A DNA stretch of 64,000 bases from Bacteroides nordii WAL 11050 = JCM 12987. GTDB taxonomy: Bacteria > Bacteroidota > Bacteroidia > Bacteroidales > Bacteroidaceae. The position numbers and the translations under genes are program-made. The stretch's first letter is position 1. Each line of letters starts with the position of its first letter. Where the stretch lies: assembly GCA_000613465.1 (NCBI GenBank), contig BAJA01000007.1:62001-126000 (forward strand). Direction: 5' to 3'. Positions 48,057-58,520 of the stretch are shown here, piece after piece. Under the pieces are notes generated by a model. It was not told the origin of the DNA. It searched no databases and saw only the letters and a program-made list of their open reading frames with translations.

Positions 48057-48925
48057 CTATTCTTTCTTGCTGATCTTCTCGCCTTGGGCGGCACGTGATC
48101 GAAGAGCACGGGGAGAATCACCAAAAGAGGCTTTACAGAAGTGAGCAAAATGTGATAAAGAATCGAAGCCATAACGAGTGCTGATGTCGGTGATTCGTTC
48201 TTTGGTGTGTTGCAGATCGTCAAGAATCCCTTCACGTTTTTTATCGAGTATCCATTCGTATACCGGTACACCATACAGGTTTCTGAAAAGGCGGCGAAAA
48301 GTTGTGACAGTATATCCACCCAGATGGGCAAACTCTTCTACATTTTTGACTTTCCCATAGTTTTGCATAACGAAATATTGGAAACTTTCAGTATAGGTAC
48401 TGATAGGATAGAAGAAACTGGCGAGTTGTGGCTGGGGATAATAACAAGTGAGAAGGAATACGAGTTCCTGGCACTTCAAATCAATAAAAGGACCACAGGA
48501 GATACCTTCCGTCAGGTATTCACTAAGGCTGGTTATAAGGTCGTTAAGGCGGGAATTCATCATTAAAGGAGTATAAGTCAACGGAGCTTCGGCGCCATTC
48601 AGAATTTCGCGATAATGGTCTTCGCATATTTGTGGAAGTTCGTTGAACCAATAAACAATGTATTCCACCTCTGTCAATGCTAATATTTCAATTTTAGAAC
48701 CAATGGCCTGAAGAATAAATTGTCCGGAGTGCAAGCTGGTACCGGGATATTCCTGCTATTTACGAGTAGTTCGCCTTTTATCATGAATATCATACAGTTC
48801 TGTGTACATTTATCGGCAGGGAAGTGTTGTCCTCTGGGAAAACTCCGGTAGACAAGTGTACTTTCAGCTGCTTTGGGACACTGTGCACAGTTGGTGAATC
48901 TTTTACAAGAACTGTTTTTTATCAT
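48057..48925 (-). CDS. AraC-family regulator with N-terminal cysteine motif, paralog 2 (frameshift at ~48753)
   Basis: About 290 residues after repair. The first frame (ATG 48925) reads MIKNSSCKRFTNCAQCPKA ... KGELLVNSR then derails. One extra G (AGC AGG AAT to AGC AGG GAA) gives VNSREYPGTSLHSGQFILQ, matching VNSQEYAGTMIHAGEFILQ in the paralog at 42599. Cysteines 7, 13, 16 and 40 are conserved in both. HTH segments: VEEFAHLGGYTVTTFRRLF and ITDISTRYGFDSLSHFAHFCKASFGDSPRA. It lies upstream of the frd promoter on the same strand and shares a divergent promoter region with the PAP2 gene. Confidence 0.83.
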
Positions 48926-48959
48926 GAATTAAATAAGGACATGTTATTGGTTAAGGGAA

Positions 48960-49009
48960 CAAAGATATTATTTTTTTTATGAATACTCAATGTTTTTGCT
49001 ATATCTTTG
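48960..49009. promoter_or_regulatory. Divergent promoters for AraC paralog 2 and the PAP2 gene
   Basis: On the minus strand TTG (48990-48988) and TATCTTTG (48967-48960) are 20 bases apart. On the plus strand TATCTTTG lies at 49002-49009, 25 bases before the ATG at 49034, with only TTTA (48977-48980) as a -33. Confidence 0.6.
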
Positions 49010-49033
49010 TCCAATCTAATAAGTAAGAATACG

Positions 49034-49659
49034 ATGAGAAAATTTGTGATTATCTGTGTTTCGATGTTCTGTATAATAGGCGCTCAGGCACAAAATTGGA
49101 TATAAACACGTTGCATAAAATAAACAGTATGGATGGGAAGTTTGTGCGAAATTATAGCAAGGTATTTTCTCGTTCGGCACCTTATATTTCGGTAGGTGTA
49201 CCTGTGGCTATGGCTATTTATGCAGGTATAGGAAAGGATAAAGAACTATTGAAAGATGCTGTATATATTGGGACAAGTGTTGCTGAAGCAGTAGTATTAA
49301 CCTATGGTATAAAACATTTGGTGGGGCGTGAACGGCCTTATGACCGTTACCCGGGACGGGTACATCCGTACAGTACGGAGAGTAGTCCTTCTTTTCCGTC
49401 CAGTCATACGTCGGCAGCTTTTTCATTGGCTACATCGTTGAGTATCAAGTATCCTAAATGGTATGTGATTGCTCCATCGGCCCTTTGGGCTTGTTCGGTG
49501 GGATTTTCACGAATGAATGAGGGTGTGCATTATCCTTCGGATGTAATAGCAGGTGCGGTGATCGGTACTGGTTGTGCGGTGGTCAATGTATATGTAAATC
49601 GTTGGCTGAACACCTGGTTGTTTGGTGAGAAGAAGAAAACTCCCGGATTGGTATATTAA
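49034..49659 (+). CDS. Secreted/periplasmic PAP2-family phosphatase (frameshift at ~49099)
   Basis: About 208 residues after repair. ATG 49034 gives a signal peptide MRKFVIICVSMFCIIGAQAQNW then a stop. One extra G (TGG ATA to TGG GAT) gives AQNWDINTLHKINSMDG, joining the main frame. The three PAP2 phosphatase motifs are KHLVGRERP, PSSHTSAAF and SRMNEGVHYPSDVIAG, with both catalytic His. It should remove phosphate from a lipid such as undecaprenyl-PP or lipid A in the envelope. A start at 49096 would remove the signal peptide and is unlikely. Confidence 0.85.
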
Positions 49660-49690
49660 AAAAAACTGCTAATTTATTGATAATCAGTGT

Positions 49691-49782
49691 TTATAAGAGT
49701 GTGCGTTTTTGATATGCAAGAGTGTACACCTTTATATAATAAGAATGTACACTCTTGTTTTATAAAAGTGTACATTCTTGCA
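49691..49782. repeat. Second 23-base-period array with TGTACA cores
   Basis: Four units of 23 bases start at 49691, 49714, 49737 and 49760. Cores are AAGAGTGTGCG, AAGAGTGTACAC, AAGAATGTACAC and AAAAGTGTACAT; an ideal unit centre AAGAGTGTACACTCTT is a 16-base palindrome. TGCAAGAGTGTACA (49715-49728) mirrors TGTACATTCTTGCA (49769-49782) with one mismatch, so the array is also symmetric as a whole. It fills the gap between the convergent PAP2 and S41 peptidase genes. It may help end both transcripts. Confidence 0.85.
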
Positions 49783-49803
49783 AACGTCTCTTCACGTTCT
49801 TAT

Positions 49804-51428
49804 TTATTTCAGCATTTGCTCGTATTCCTTCGATTTCAATATTTCCAGTGCCCGTTCTACACTTTTGTTTGTTTTATTCATCACTTGGAAATATTCATTC
49901 ATATCCCATAAATCACGGGCTATCAATGCTTTTAATTGTGTTTTGATCAACGGCAGAGCTTTGTTATATTGTTCTTCATTGAACTCAATCTTCTCCTGTT
50001 CTGCCATGTCACGCATCATTTTCAACAATTCATCATCTACCTCAAACTTTTCATTGAAGGTTTCAAATTTCTTGTATTGGTTTGTGAGCTCTTTGCGATA
50101 CTTCTCGATATACTTCATGGTTAATTTAATGATAACTCCTTTGGCTACAAGATTACGATGGTAATCTGTATAAAGAGTGGTGTCAATCGGAACAAAGTAA
50201 TCGGGCATGATACCACCACCACCGTAAACGGTACGTCCCAGTTTCTTGGTCTGGCATTTTAGTGAATCGGGGAAGTGGATGCTGTCTGCATTCATTAATT
50301 CGCCGCGGTTGAAGCGGTCTATTAAATCCTGATTGTACCGTTTTTGGTTACTTTCATCGCTGTTATTTCTGCCTGAGAGTTTAGTATCTACTGTACTTTC
50401 ATAGGGTTTTTGAATGCAACGACCGGCGGGTGTATAATATCGGGCGATAGTCAGACGGATCATAGAACCGTCCGGTAGGTCGATGGGGCGTTGCACCAGT
50501 CCTTTACCGAAAGAACGACGGCCTACAACTACTCCTCTGTCCCAGTCCTGAATAGCTCCGGTCACGATTTCACTGGCCGATGCAGAATATTCATCTACTA
50601 ATACCACCAAGCGTCCTTTGCGGAAATTTCCTGTACCCTTAGCAAAGAATTCACTACGCTGTGCAGTACGTCCCTCTGTATATACAATCAGTTCCTTCTC
50701 TCCCAGGAATTCATTTGCCAAGTCAATGGCTGCATTCAGATAACCGCCTCCGTTGCCTTGCAGGTCGAGGATAAGGTCTTTCATTCCTTTCTTTTGCAGT
50801 TCCTTCATTGCCGTAAGGAACTCCTCGGCTGTGGTAGCTCCAAAACGGTTGATACGGATGTAACCTGTTTTGGGTTCAATCATATAAGCAGCATCCAGAC
50901 TGAGAATAGGGATTTTATCCCGCTTTACGGTGAAAAGTAATGGGTCTTTCACACCCCGGCGGATGATGGTCAGGTTTACTTCTGAATCTTTTGGCCCACG
51001 GAGGCGGGCCATGATATCTTCCGTACTCATTTTTACACCTGCAATCGCTGTGTCGTTCACAGCTACAATACGGTCACCGGCAAGAATGCTACTTTCTCAG
51101 AAGGACCATTGCTGACGGGTTGTACAACCAGCAATGTGTCTTCAATCATCTGGAATTGGACCCCGATACCTTCAAAATTACCTTGTAGAGGCTCGTTCAT
51201 TTTCTTCACCTCTTCGGCATCCGAGTAGGTGGAGTGAGGATCGAGTTGTGCGAGCATCTTAACGATGGCTTCTTCTACGAGCTTATCTTCGTCTACTTTG
51301 TCTACATAAAGGTTGGCGATAGCAAATTCGGCCATTTGAAGCTTGCGCATGGCAGGCGTACCAAAGTTTTGTGCCTGTGCTGTAATAGCCCACAGGCAGG
51401 CTAAAAGGATATATAGTTTCTTCATCAT
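49804..51428 (-). CDS. S41 (C-terminal processing) peptidase, periplasmic (frameshift at ~51089)
   Basis: About 541 residues after repair. Signal peptide (LYILLACLWAITAQAQ). One missing base: GTA GCA TTC becomes GTA GGC ATT, giving EKVGILAGDRIVAVNDTAIAG, the normal PDZ-domain wording. The catalytic core has LDLQGNGGGYLNAAIDLANEF, the Ser in DEYSASASEIVTGAIQDWDRG and the Lys in VGRRSFGKGLVQ. The C-terminal ~120 residues are helical (KLTMKYIEKYRKEL). It cleaves C-terminal tails of envelope proteins. It is last in parE-coaD-S41, 24 bases after coaD. Confidence 0.9.
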
Positions 51429-51452
51429 CTTAATTTACTTAATCACTCATCA

Positions 51453-51908
51453 TTAATCAATTTCCATTCCTTCAGGAATGAACATGCTGATGTCTTTATT
51501 ATAGCTAAGAAGTTCGCGTACAATTGTAGAACTGATACAGGTAAGTTCCGGTTCGGTGAAAAGCAAAATAGTTTCTATGCCTGCTAACTTTCGGTTGATG
51601 TCCGCGATGGTCTCTTCGTATTCAAAGTCTTTTACCGTACGTATGCCACGGACTATAAACTGAGCGTCTACTTGCTGCGCAAAGTCAATGGTCAGGCAAT
51701 CATAAGACATCACTTTAATTCGCGGCTCGTTCTTGTAAAGCTTCTGAATCATCTCTACACGTTTCTCAATCGGGAAATAAGTGTTTTTATTTTCATTGAT
51801 ACCTATTCCTATAGTTACTTCGTCCATAAAAGTCAATGCACGTGTAACTATCGAATAATGTCCGATAGTAAACGGGTCGAACGTGCCCGGAAAAATAGCT
51901 CTTCTCAT
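51453..51908 (-). CDS. coaD: Phosphopantetheine adenylyltransferase
   Basis: 151 residues, normal length. Nucleotidyltransferase motifs are [16 protein letters not shown] (the T/HxGH site), [12 protein letters not shown] and [12 protein letters not shown]. It makes dephospho-CoA from 4'-phosphopantetheine and ATP. It starts 8 bases after the parE stop, in one transcript with the topoisomerase and peptidase genes. Confidence 0.95.
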   Translation of the reverse strand: MRRAIFPGTFDPFTIGHYSIVTRALTFMDEVTIGIGINENKNTYFPIEKRVEMIQKLYKNEPRIKVMSYDCLTIDFAQQVDAQFIVRGIRTVKDFEYEETIADINRKLAGIETILLFTEPELTCISSTIVRELLSYNKDISMFIPEGMEID

Positions 51909-51916
51909 GTGTTGTT

Positions 51917-53788
51917 TTATGCTATATCTTCTTCTATAACCAGATTGTCTATAATAAAGTTTTGTCGTTCCATTGTATTTTTACCCATGTAGAACTCAAG
52001 CAGTTCTTTTACCAAGTCGGTCTTACGCAGTGAAACCTGCTCCAGGCGCATGTCTTTGCCAATGAAGTGTTTGAATTCATCCGGAGAGATTTCTCCTAAA
52101 CCTTTGAATCGGGTGATTTCCGGATTAGGATTCAACTCTTTGATGGCTCTTTGGCGTTCCTCATCACTGTAGCAATACAACGTTTTTTTCTTGTTGCGTA
52201 CACGGAACAGAGGTGTTTGCAAGATGTAAACATGTCCTTTCTTTATCAGATCCGGGAAGAACTGAAGGAAAAAAGTGATAAGCAACAAGCGGATGTGCAT
52301 ACCGTCCACATCGGCATCTGTAGCTACAATTACTTTGTTGTAGCGTAATCCCTCTATGCCATCCTCAATGTTGAGGGCAGCTTGCAATAGGTTGAACTCT
52401 TCGTTTTCGTATACCACTTTCTTGGTTAACCCGAATGAATTAAGAGGTTTACCACGAAGACTAAATACGGCTTGTGTATTCACGTCACGGCTTTTAGTGA
52501 TAGAGCCACTTGCCGAATCTCCCTCGGTAATGAAGATACAAGAGTCTTCTTCCAGGCCTTTGCCTTTCGGATCATTTAGGTGGATGCGGCAGTCACGTAA
52601 TTTACGATTGTGTAAGTTTGCTTTTTTAGCACGTTCGCGAGCCAGTTTGGTTACACCGGCTATGGCTTTACGCTCTTTTTCAGAGTCCTGTATTTTTTGA
52701 AGCATGATTTCTGCCACATCTCCGTGTTTATGCAGAAAGTTGTCTACTTCTTGTTTAACGAAGTCACCAACAAACTTATTTACTGTTACGCCACCAGGTG
52801 ACATATTGGTAGAACCCAGTTTGATTTTAGTCTGACTCTCGAACATCGGTTCTTCAACGTTGACCGCGATAGCAGCTACCAGCCCATTGCGTATATCCGT
52901 ATAGTCCTGATTTTTATTGTAAAATTCTTTAATGGTTCGTGCTATATGTTCCTTAAAAGCACTTTGGTGCGTACCACCTTGTGTGGTATGCTGGCCGTTG
53001 ACGAATGAATAATACTCTTCACCGTACTGGCCTGTATGTGTAAAGGCTATTTCAATGTCTTCTCCTTTGAGGTGTATAATCGGGTAAAGTCCGTTGGCAG
53101 TCATATTATCGTTCAGAAGATCTACAAGACCATTTCGTGACACGATGCGCTGTCCGTTATAGATAATTGCAAGTCCGGTGTTGAGGTAGGTATAGTTGCG
53201 CAACATCGTTTCGATGAATTCGGGGCGGAAACTATAGCCTAAGAATAGGGTAGCATCCGGTTCGAAGAAAATATAAGTTCCATTTTCCTCTTCCGTATCC
53301 TGTGTTTCGTCTGTCAGCAGATCACCTTTGGAGAAAGTGGCAATACGCACTTTTCCTTCTCGATAACTGCGTACTTCAAAACGTGAGCTTAGTGCATTGA
53401 CTGCTTTTACACCGACACCGTTCAGTCCGACACTCTTTTTGAAAGCCTTACTGTCATATTTTCCACCGGTATTCAGCATACTGACTGCTTCAATCAGCTT
53501 TCCTTGTGGAATACCTCGTCCATAGTCGCGTACGCTAACACGGAGATTCTCTTCGACAATAATTTCTATCTTTTTGCCGGCTTGCATCTTGAACTCGTCG
53601 ATACTGTTGTCTAACACTTCTTTCAAAAGGACATAGATTCCGTCCTCGGCATGTGCGCCGTCGCCCAACTTCCCGATGTACATACCGGGACGCGTGCGGA
53701 CATGCTCCATGTCGCTCAGATGACGGATGTTGTCGTCTGTGTATTCTACTGGATTGTTGTCTACAGGTATCAGCTCGTTCTCTTCCAT
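51917..53788 (-). CDS. parE: DNA topoisomerase IV subunit B
   Basis: 623 residues. GHKL ATPase domain with [41 protein letters not shown] and [13 protein letters not shown]. The Toprim domain has EGDSASGSI and [13 protein letters not shown]. The length and the [18 protein letters not shown] loop fit ParE rather than GyrB. With ParA/ParC it decatenates chromosomes. It heads the parE-coaD-S41 transcript. Confidence 0.93.
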   Translation of the reverse strand: MEENELIPVDNNPVEYTDDNIRHLSDMEHVRTRPGMYIGKLGDGAHAEDGIYVLLKEVLDNSIDEFKMQAGKKIEIIVEENLRVSVRDYGRGIPQGKLIEAVSMLNTGGKYDSKAFKKSVGLNGVGVKAVNALSSRFEVRSYREGKVRIATFSKGDLLTDETQDTEEENGTYIFFEPDATLFLGYSFRPEFIETMLRNYTYLNTGLAIIYNGQRIVSRNGLVDLLNDNMTANGLYPIIHLKGEDIEIAFTHTGQYGEEYYSFVNGQHTTQGGTHQSAFKEHIARTIKEFYNKNQDYTDIRNGLVAAIAVNVEEPMFESQTKIKLGSTNMSPGGVTVNKFVGDFVKQEVDNFLHKHGDVAEIMLQKIQDSEKERKAIAGVTKLARERAKKANLHNRKLRDCRIHLNDPKGKGLEEDSCIFITEGDSASGSITKSRDVNTQAVFSLRGKPLNSFGLTKKVVYENEEFNLLQAALNIEDGIEGLRYNKVIVATDADVDGMHIRLLLITFFLQFFPDLIKKGHVYILQTPLFRVRNKKKTLYCYSDEERQRAIKELNPNPEITRFKGLGEISPDEFKHFIGKDMRLEQVSLRKTDLVKELLEFYMGKNTMERQNFIIDNLVIEEDIA

Positions 53789-53852
53789 AAATAATAATTT
53801 TTTAATATGCTATTATATCAATGTACCATTGACATAGTAGTACATTGACACA

Positions 53853-54989
53853 TTATTCTATCTTTTTTGTAAACGCGCGACGACGTTTATGTTGTTCCGT
53901 TTTGAAGTATTCCCACTGAGCTTGTACTTTCCCGTTCATCTCCAACTCAGGGTTGCTTTCTGCAAAGATAAAACCTAATTTTTGATAAACCGGAATTAAA
54001 TCGGAAAATAACAATGCGTTAACACCTTTATTTTGATACTCCGGTTTCACGGCTACAAGCAACAAATCAAGCATTTTTGCCCGGCGTTTCATAAACAAGG
54101 CCTTTAATAAATAGTACCAGCCAAAGGGTAACAAACGGCCATGAGATTTTTGCAAAGCCTCTGAAAGTGAGGGCATTGAAATACCTACCGCAATTAACTG
54201 ATCATCGGCATCTGTGATAAGCGTTACCATACGCAAGTCAACAATCGGGAGATACATCTTCACATATTGGTCTATCTGACGTTGTGATAAAGGTGAGTAA
54301 CCGTACAACGGACTATAAGCTTCGTTCATTAATTCAAAAATGGCTTGTCCGTACTCGGCAGCGATTTTTTTGGATGAACTGTATTTTTTTATTTTGAGAT
54401 TATATTTTCTTTGGATAAGTTCAGAGATACGTTTGTGTTTGTCCGGTATGGCATCCGGAATGTAGATTTTATATTCCACCCAATCGGCATCTTTCTCATA
54501 TCCCAGTTTTTCCATGTGTTGCGGATAGTAGGGATAGTTGTAAATAGTTGCCATCGTACTGAGCTGGTCATATCCTTCTATGAGCATCCCTTCTGCATCG
54601 AAGTCAGTAAATCCTAAAGGTCCCTGGATATGCGTCATGCCTTTGGCTTTTCCCCACTCTTCTACCGTTTTCAGTAGAGCAGAAGAAACCTCAGGATCGT
54701 CAATAAAGTCAATCCAACCAAAGCGCACGTCTTTCTTATTCCATTTCTCGTTGGCTTTGTGGTTGATGATAGCGGCAACACGTCCTACCAGTTTATTATC
54801 TTTGTAGGCCAGAAAATATTCAGCTTCACAAAATTCAAATGCCGCGTTTTTCTTTTTATTGAATGTGTTGAGCATATCGTCGAAAAGATCGGGAACAGAA
54901 TAAGGATTGCCCTTGTACATTTCATAATTGAAACGAATAAACTTTTTTAGCTCTTTCTTTCCGGATACTCTTTTAATTGTAATAGCCAT
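53853..54989 (-). CDS. GNAT-fold acyltransferase-like protein, conserved hypothetical
   Basis: 378 residues, about twice a single GNAT domain. N-terminal half: FLAYKDNKLVGRVAAIINHKAN and FGWIDFIDDPEVSSALLKTVEEWGKAKGMTHIQGPLGF, GNAT-like beta-strand and acyl-CoA-loop wording. The C-terminal half has a second such module (LLLVAVKPEYQNKGVNALLFSDLIPVYQKLGF). The product of the family is unknown to me. It has its own promoter (55011-55040) and lies 64 bases upstream of parE, same strand. Confidence 0.75.
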   Translation of the reverse strand: MAITIKRVSGKKELKKFIRFNYEMYKGNPYSVPDLFDDMLNTFNKKKNAAFEFCEAEYFLAYKDNKLVGRVAAIINHKANEKWNKKDVRFGWIDFIDDPEVSSALLKTVEEWGKAKGMTHIQGPLGFTDFDAEGMLIEGYDQLSTMATIYNYPYYPQHMEKLGYEKDADWVEYKIYIPDAIPDKHKRISELIQRKYNLKIKKYSSSKKIAAEYGQAIFELMNEAYSPLYGYSPLSQRQIDQYVKMYLPIVDLRMVTLITDADDQLIAVGISMPSLSEALQKSHGRLLPFGWYYLLKALFMKRRAKMLDLLLVAVKPEYQNKGVNALLFSDLIPVYQKLGFIFAESNPELEMNGKVQAQWEYFKTEQHKRRRAFTKKIE

Positions 54990-55010
54990 AATTTGTATTT
55001 ATTTGAGTTG

Positions 55011-55040
55011 CAAAGATACGTGATAATCTTTAAATTACAA
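55011..55040 (-). promoter_or_regulatory. Promoter of the GNAT gene
   Basis: Minus-strand TTG (55040-55038) and TATCTTTG (55018-55011) are 19 bases apart. The ATG is at 54989. Confidence 0.6.
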
Positions 55041-55437
55041 CGTGTGAGCTGCAAACTCTTTCTCTGTCAGTATTACTTTTTTGAGTGCTTTCCACCCGGG
55101 GAGGTACGTAAGGTGATGGTTCTATCGAACTGATGTTGTATTTAGCGGTATTGTGTTGATTTGTAGACATGGTGTCCTGGTTTGTGACTTGTCTCCAATA
55201 GTGCAAAAAGTGTCTCCAATAATGCGTCTGTTATCAGAGGACATTTTTGGCATAGGATGGAGCTTGGGTGTCTGCAACTTGCTTTATATTTGTGACGGTT
55301 AAAACTAAAAAATGTGCTATGAAAGACAATTCCAGTTAGCTTCCGGATGCTATCATATTATTATTTTTTTGAGTTCTTATTTTATATAAATAACTCGTGT
55401 GAATAATATTAACACCTTACAATATAACTTTAAATTT
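55041..55437 (+). promoter_or_regulatory. Promoter and leader region of the second Sus-like locus
   Basis: No gene. TTG (55264-55266) and TATATTTG (55285-55292) form a promoter with an 18-base spacer, giving a leader of about 140 bases. Upstream, TGTCTCCAATAGTGC (55190-55204) and TGTCTCCAATAATGC (55211-55225) are direct repeats 21 bases apart, well placed for a bound activator. The leader holds a 6-codon ORF at 55319 (MKDNSS) of doubtful meaning. Confidence 0.5.
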
Positions 55438-58400
55438 ATGGATATCAAATTAAAATTGAAGCATCTGCTTCTTATGTTGTTTCTATTGAACATGGGAATA
55501 TTGAATGCACAACAGAAAATCAAGGTGACAGGTCAGATTGTCGACAATAATCAAGAGGCGATTATTGGTGCAAATGTTCTTATTAAAGGGACTACCATTG
55601 GTACTATTACTGACTTTAATGGTAATTTCACACTGGATGCCAATATCGGTTCCGTATTAAATGTAACTTATTTGGGATATGTTCCGCAAGAGGTCACTGT
55701 CACTGCACAGCAGCCTATGGTTATTACTCTGAAAGAAAATGCCCAGGAGTTGAATGAAGTTGTTGTGGTAGGTTATGGTACGCAGAAAAAGATCTCTACG
55801 ATTGGGGCACAGTCGGGTATTAAAGTTGTGTCCGAATTGAAACAGCCCGTAGCCAATCTTTCTACTGTTTTGGCTGGCCGTGTTTCAGGTATTGTAGGAT
55901 TACAACAGACCGGTGAACCGGGAAATGATGCTGCGAATATTTGGGTACGTGGTATTGCTACTTTAGGAGGTACGTCTCCTTTGATTCTGGTAGACGGTGT
56001 AGAGCGTTCCATGGATGACTTGAATCCGGAAGATATCGAATCCTTCTCTATTTTGAAAGATGCTTCTGCTACGGCTGTATATGGTGTACGTGGTGCAAAC
56101 GGTGTTATCATTATTACAACGAAAAATGGTGAAATCGGTAAACCTCGTATTCGTGCGGAATATACTTATGGTTTCACCCGTTTTACTAAGTTACCGGAAT
56201 TGGCCGATGGTATTACTTATATGCAATGCGCCAATGAAGCTGCTACAACCCGTGGTAAAGATCCTCTGTTTTCTGCAGAAAAGATCGGAATGACTGCTTC
56301 TGGTCTGGATCCTTATTTATATCCGAATGTAGATTGGTATGATCAGATTTTTAATGATTGGGGGCATAACCAACGTGTTTCTGTCAATGTAAATGGCGGT
56401 TCTGAAAATGTTCAGTACTATGTATCTCTGTCTTATTATGACGAAGCAGGTTTGTTTAAGGTAGACAATATGCAGGATTATAAGTCGGAGATAAAATACT
56501 CCCGTTATAACTTTAACTCCAGTTTGAATATGAAGGTGACCCCTACTACAAACCTCAAACTTAACATTAAAGGAAATATGGCGGATAAGAACTCACCTTA
56601 TGTGAAGTCTGACGATATCTTTTCTGCTGTATTCCGGATTCCGGCTATTCAGATGCCTGTAATTTATCCGGGTGATAGAGTTCCGTTTCTTTCTACCGGT
56701 GGTGGTTTGATGAATCCACTTGCTGAATTGACTAAGAAAGGATATAGAAGTACGACTCACAGTAAGGTAATGGCTGATTTGAGTCTGGAACAAAAATTGG
56801 ATTTCATCACAAAAGGATTATCTTTCAAGGGTATGTTTGCTTATGATATTGAGAACAAAACATACCTGAACAGAACGCGTAGTTATAATACATACTGGGC
56901 TGATTCTCGTGATGAGAATGGGGAATTAATTATTGTACAGCAAGGTAACTCTGTTGATGAGTATTTAAAGCTGGAACGGGGTACGGATAAAAACCAGCGT
57001 AAATATTATATGGAAGCGGCTCTGAATTATAATAGAACCTTTGCTGATGCCCACACTGTTACCGGTATGCTTCTTTTCAATAGAAGTGATCGTTCGGATT
57101 TGAACTCGAATTCTTTGACTTACTCACTGCCTTATCGTTCACAGGGTTTGGCCGGGCGTGCTACTTATTCGTTCAAAGATCGCTATATGGCAGAAGTGAA
57201 CTTTGGTTATAATGGTTCTGAGAACTTTACTCCGGGTAAACGTTATGGTTTCTTTCCTTCATTTGGTGCCGGTTGGGTTGCTTCCAATGAGCCTTGGTTT
57301 GAACCGGTTTCAGATGTTATCAGTTTGTTGAAAATACGTGCTTCTTATGGTCAGGTAGGTAGTGACCAGATTAAAATAGGTGATACCACTTATCGTTTTG
57401 GTTTTTTGTCCGAAATGAGTTCTTCCAGTAATGTATATCAGTTTGGACTTCCTAATAATACGTATGGTGTGACGGGAGGAAAAGATGTTTCCAAGTATGC
57501 CGTAAATGTGGGATGGGAAGTTTCTACAAAAGCCAACCTCGGATTGGACTTGGAGTTGTTCCGGGGGGATCTTACTTTAAACTTTGATGTGTTTAAAGAA
57601 AGACGTGAAGATATCTTTATACAGCGTCAGTCTATACCTGCAACAGCCGGAATTAATGTAGTTGTTACCGGTAATCTGGGTATTGTAGAGAATAAAGGTT
57701 TTGAGGTGAATGCCGATTTTAATAAGAGATTCGGTGACTTTATCTGGGGAGTAAAAGGAAATCTGAGTTATAACAAGAATAAGATCATTGAAGACGATAC
57801 TCCTTCCAAACCTTATCCATGGATGGAGAGTCGTGGAACTTCTGTTGGTCAGCGTTTAGGATATATCTGTGATGGCTTCTATACAGACGATGATATCAAT
57901 AATCCGGATGTAGCGAAAACGGTAGAACCTGTAATGGCTGGTGATTTGAAATATCGTGATTTGAATGGCGATAATGTTATTGATGATTATGACAAAACTT
58001 ATATTGGCAAAGGTACCGTTCCGAATATCGTATATGGTTTTGGTACTACTGCCGAATGGAAAGGATTCTCTTTAGGTGCGTTCTTCCAGGGTGTAGGTAG
58101 CTGTGATATTTTTATGAATGGTACAGACTTTGTTCCTTTTGAGAATGCTACCGCCAGAGGTAATCTTTTCTCTAACATCACTGACCGTTGGACGGAAAAT
58201 AATCCAAGACAAGATGCCCTTTATCCCCGTTTGGCGATAAGCGGAACAAATCAGAACTATGCAACAAGCGATCACTGGATTAAAAATGGTGCATTCCTTC
58301 GTTTGAAAACATTAGACTTCGGCTATACGATTCCTAAAACAATAACCAGTAAGTGGCATATTTCTAATTTACGTTTTTATGTACTCGCTACCAATGTTTT

Positions 58401-58506
58401 CACTATCTCTGGCTTTGATATGTGGGATCCGGAACTTGGTAACGGTACCGGTACTAAATATCCTAATATCAGTACCTATAGTTTAGGTTTGTCATTCCAA
58501 TTTTAA
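55438..58506 (+). CDS. SusC-like TonB-dependent transporter (second Sus-like locus)
   Basis: 1022 residues from ATG 55438; an in-frame GTG at 55399 is not needed. Signal peptide (LLLMLFLLNMGILNAQQ), carboxypeptidase-regulatory domain (VTGQIVDNNQEAIIGANVLIKGT), the TonB-box-like NEVVVVGYGTQKK, plug (IWVRGIATLGGTSPLILVDGVERSMDDLNPEDIES) and barrel ending YSLGLSFQF. It is the transporter of an operon with SusD, a SusE-like protein and two CBM/discoidin proteins. No glycoside hydrolase is visible before the window ends, so the glycan cannot be named. Confidence 0.94.
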   Translation: MDIKLKLKHLLLMLFLLNMGILNAQQKIKVTGQIVDNNQEAIIGANVLIKGTTIGTITDFNGNFTLDANIGSVLNVTYLGYVPQEVTVTAQQPMVITLKENAQELNEVVVVGYGTQKKISTIGAQSGIKVVSELKQPVANLSTVLAGRVSGIVGLQQTGEPGNDAANIWVRGIATLGGTSPLILVDGVERSMDDLNPEDIESFSILKDASATAVYGVRGANGVIIITTKNGEIGKPRIRAEYTYGFTRFTKLPELADGITYMQCANEAATTRGKDPLFSAEKIGMTASGLDPYLYPNVDWYDQIFNDWGHNQRVSVNVNGGSENVQYYVSLSYYDEAGLFKVDNMQDYKSEIKYSRYNFNSSLNMKVTPTTNLKLNIKGNMADKNSPYVKSDDIFSAVFRIPAIQMPVIYPGDRVPFLSTGGGLMNPLAELTKKGYRSTTHSKVMADLSLEQKLDFITKGLSFKGMFAYDIENKTYLNRTRSYNTYWADSRDENGELIIVQQGNSVDEYLKLERGTDKNQRKYYMEAALNYNRTFADAHTVTGMLLFNRSDRSDLNSNSLTYSLPYRSQGLAGRATYSFKDRYMAEVNFGYNGSENFTPGKRYGFFPSFGAGWVASNEPWFEPVSDVISLLKIRASYGQVGSDQIKIGDTTYRFGFLSEMSSSSNVYQFGLPNNTYGVTGGKDVSKYAVNVGWEVSTKANLGLDLELFRGDLTLNFDVFKERREDIFIQRQSIPATAGINVVVTGNLGIVENKGFEVNADFNKRFGDFIWGVKGNLSYNKNKIIEDDTPSKPYPWMESRGTSVGQRLGYICDGFYTDDDINNPDVAKTVEPVMAGDLKYRDLNGDNVIDDYDKTYIGKGTVPNIVYGFGTTAEWKGFSLGAFFQGVGSCDIFMNGTDFVPFENATARGNLFSNITDRWTENNPRQDALYPRLAISGTNQNYATSDHWIKNGAFLRLKTLDFGYTIPKTITSKWHISNLRFYVLATNVFTISGFDMWDPELGNGTGTKYPNISTYSLGLSFQF

Positions 58507-58520
58507 ATAAAACAAAAGAT

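Noticed and set aside
48053..48331. Alternative minus-strand 92-codon ORF overlapping AraC paralog 2
   Set aside because: Shadow frame of the AraC C-terminal domain, which matches its paralog residue by residue.
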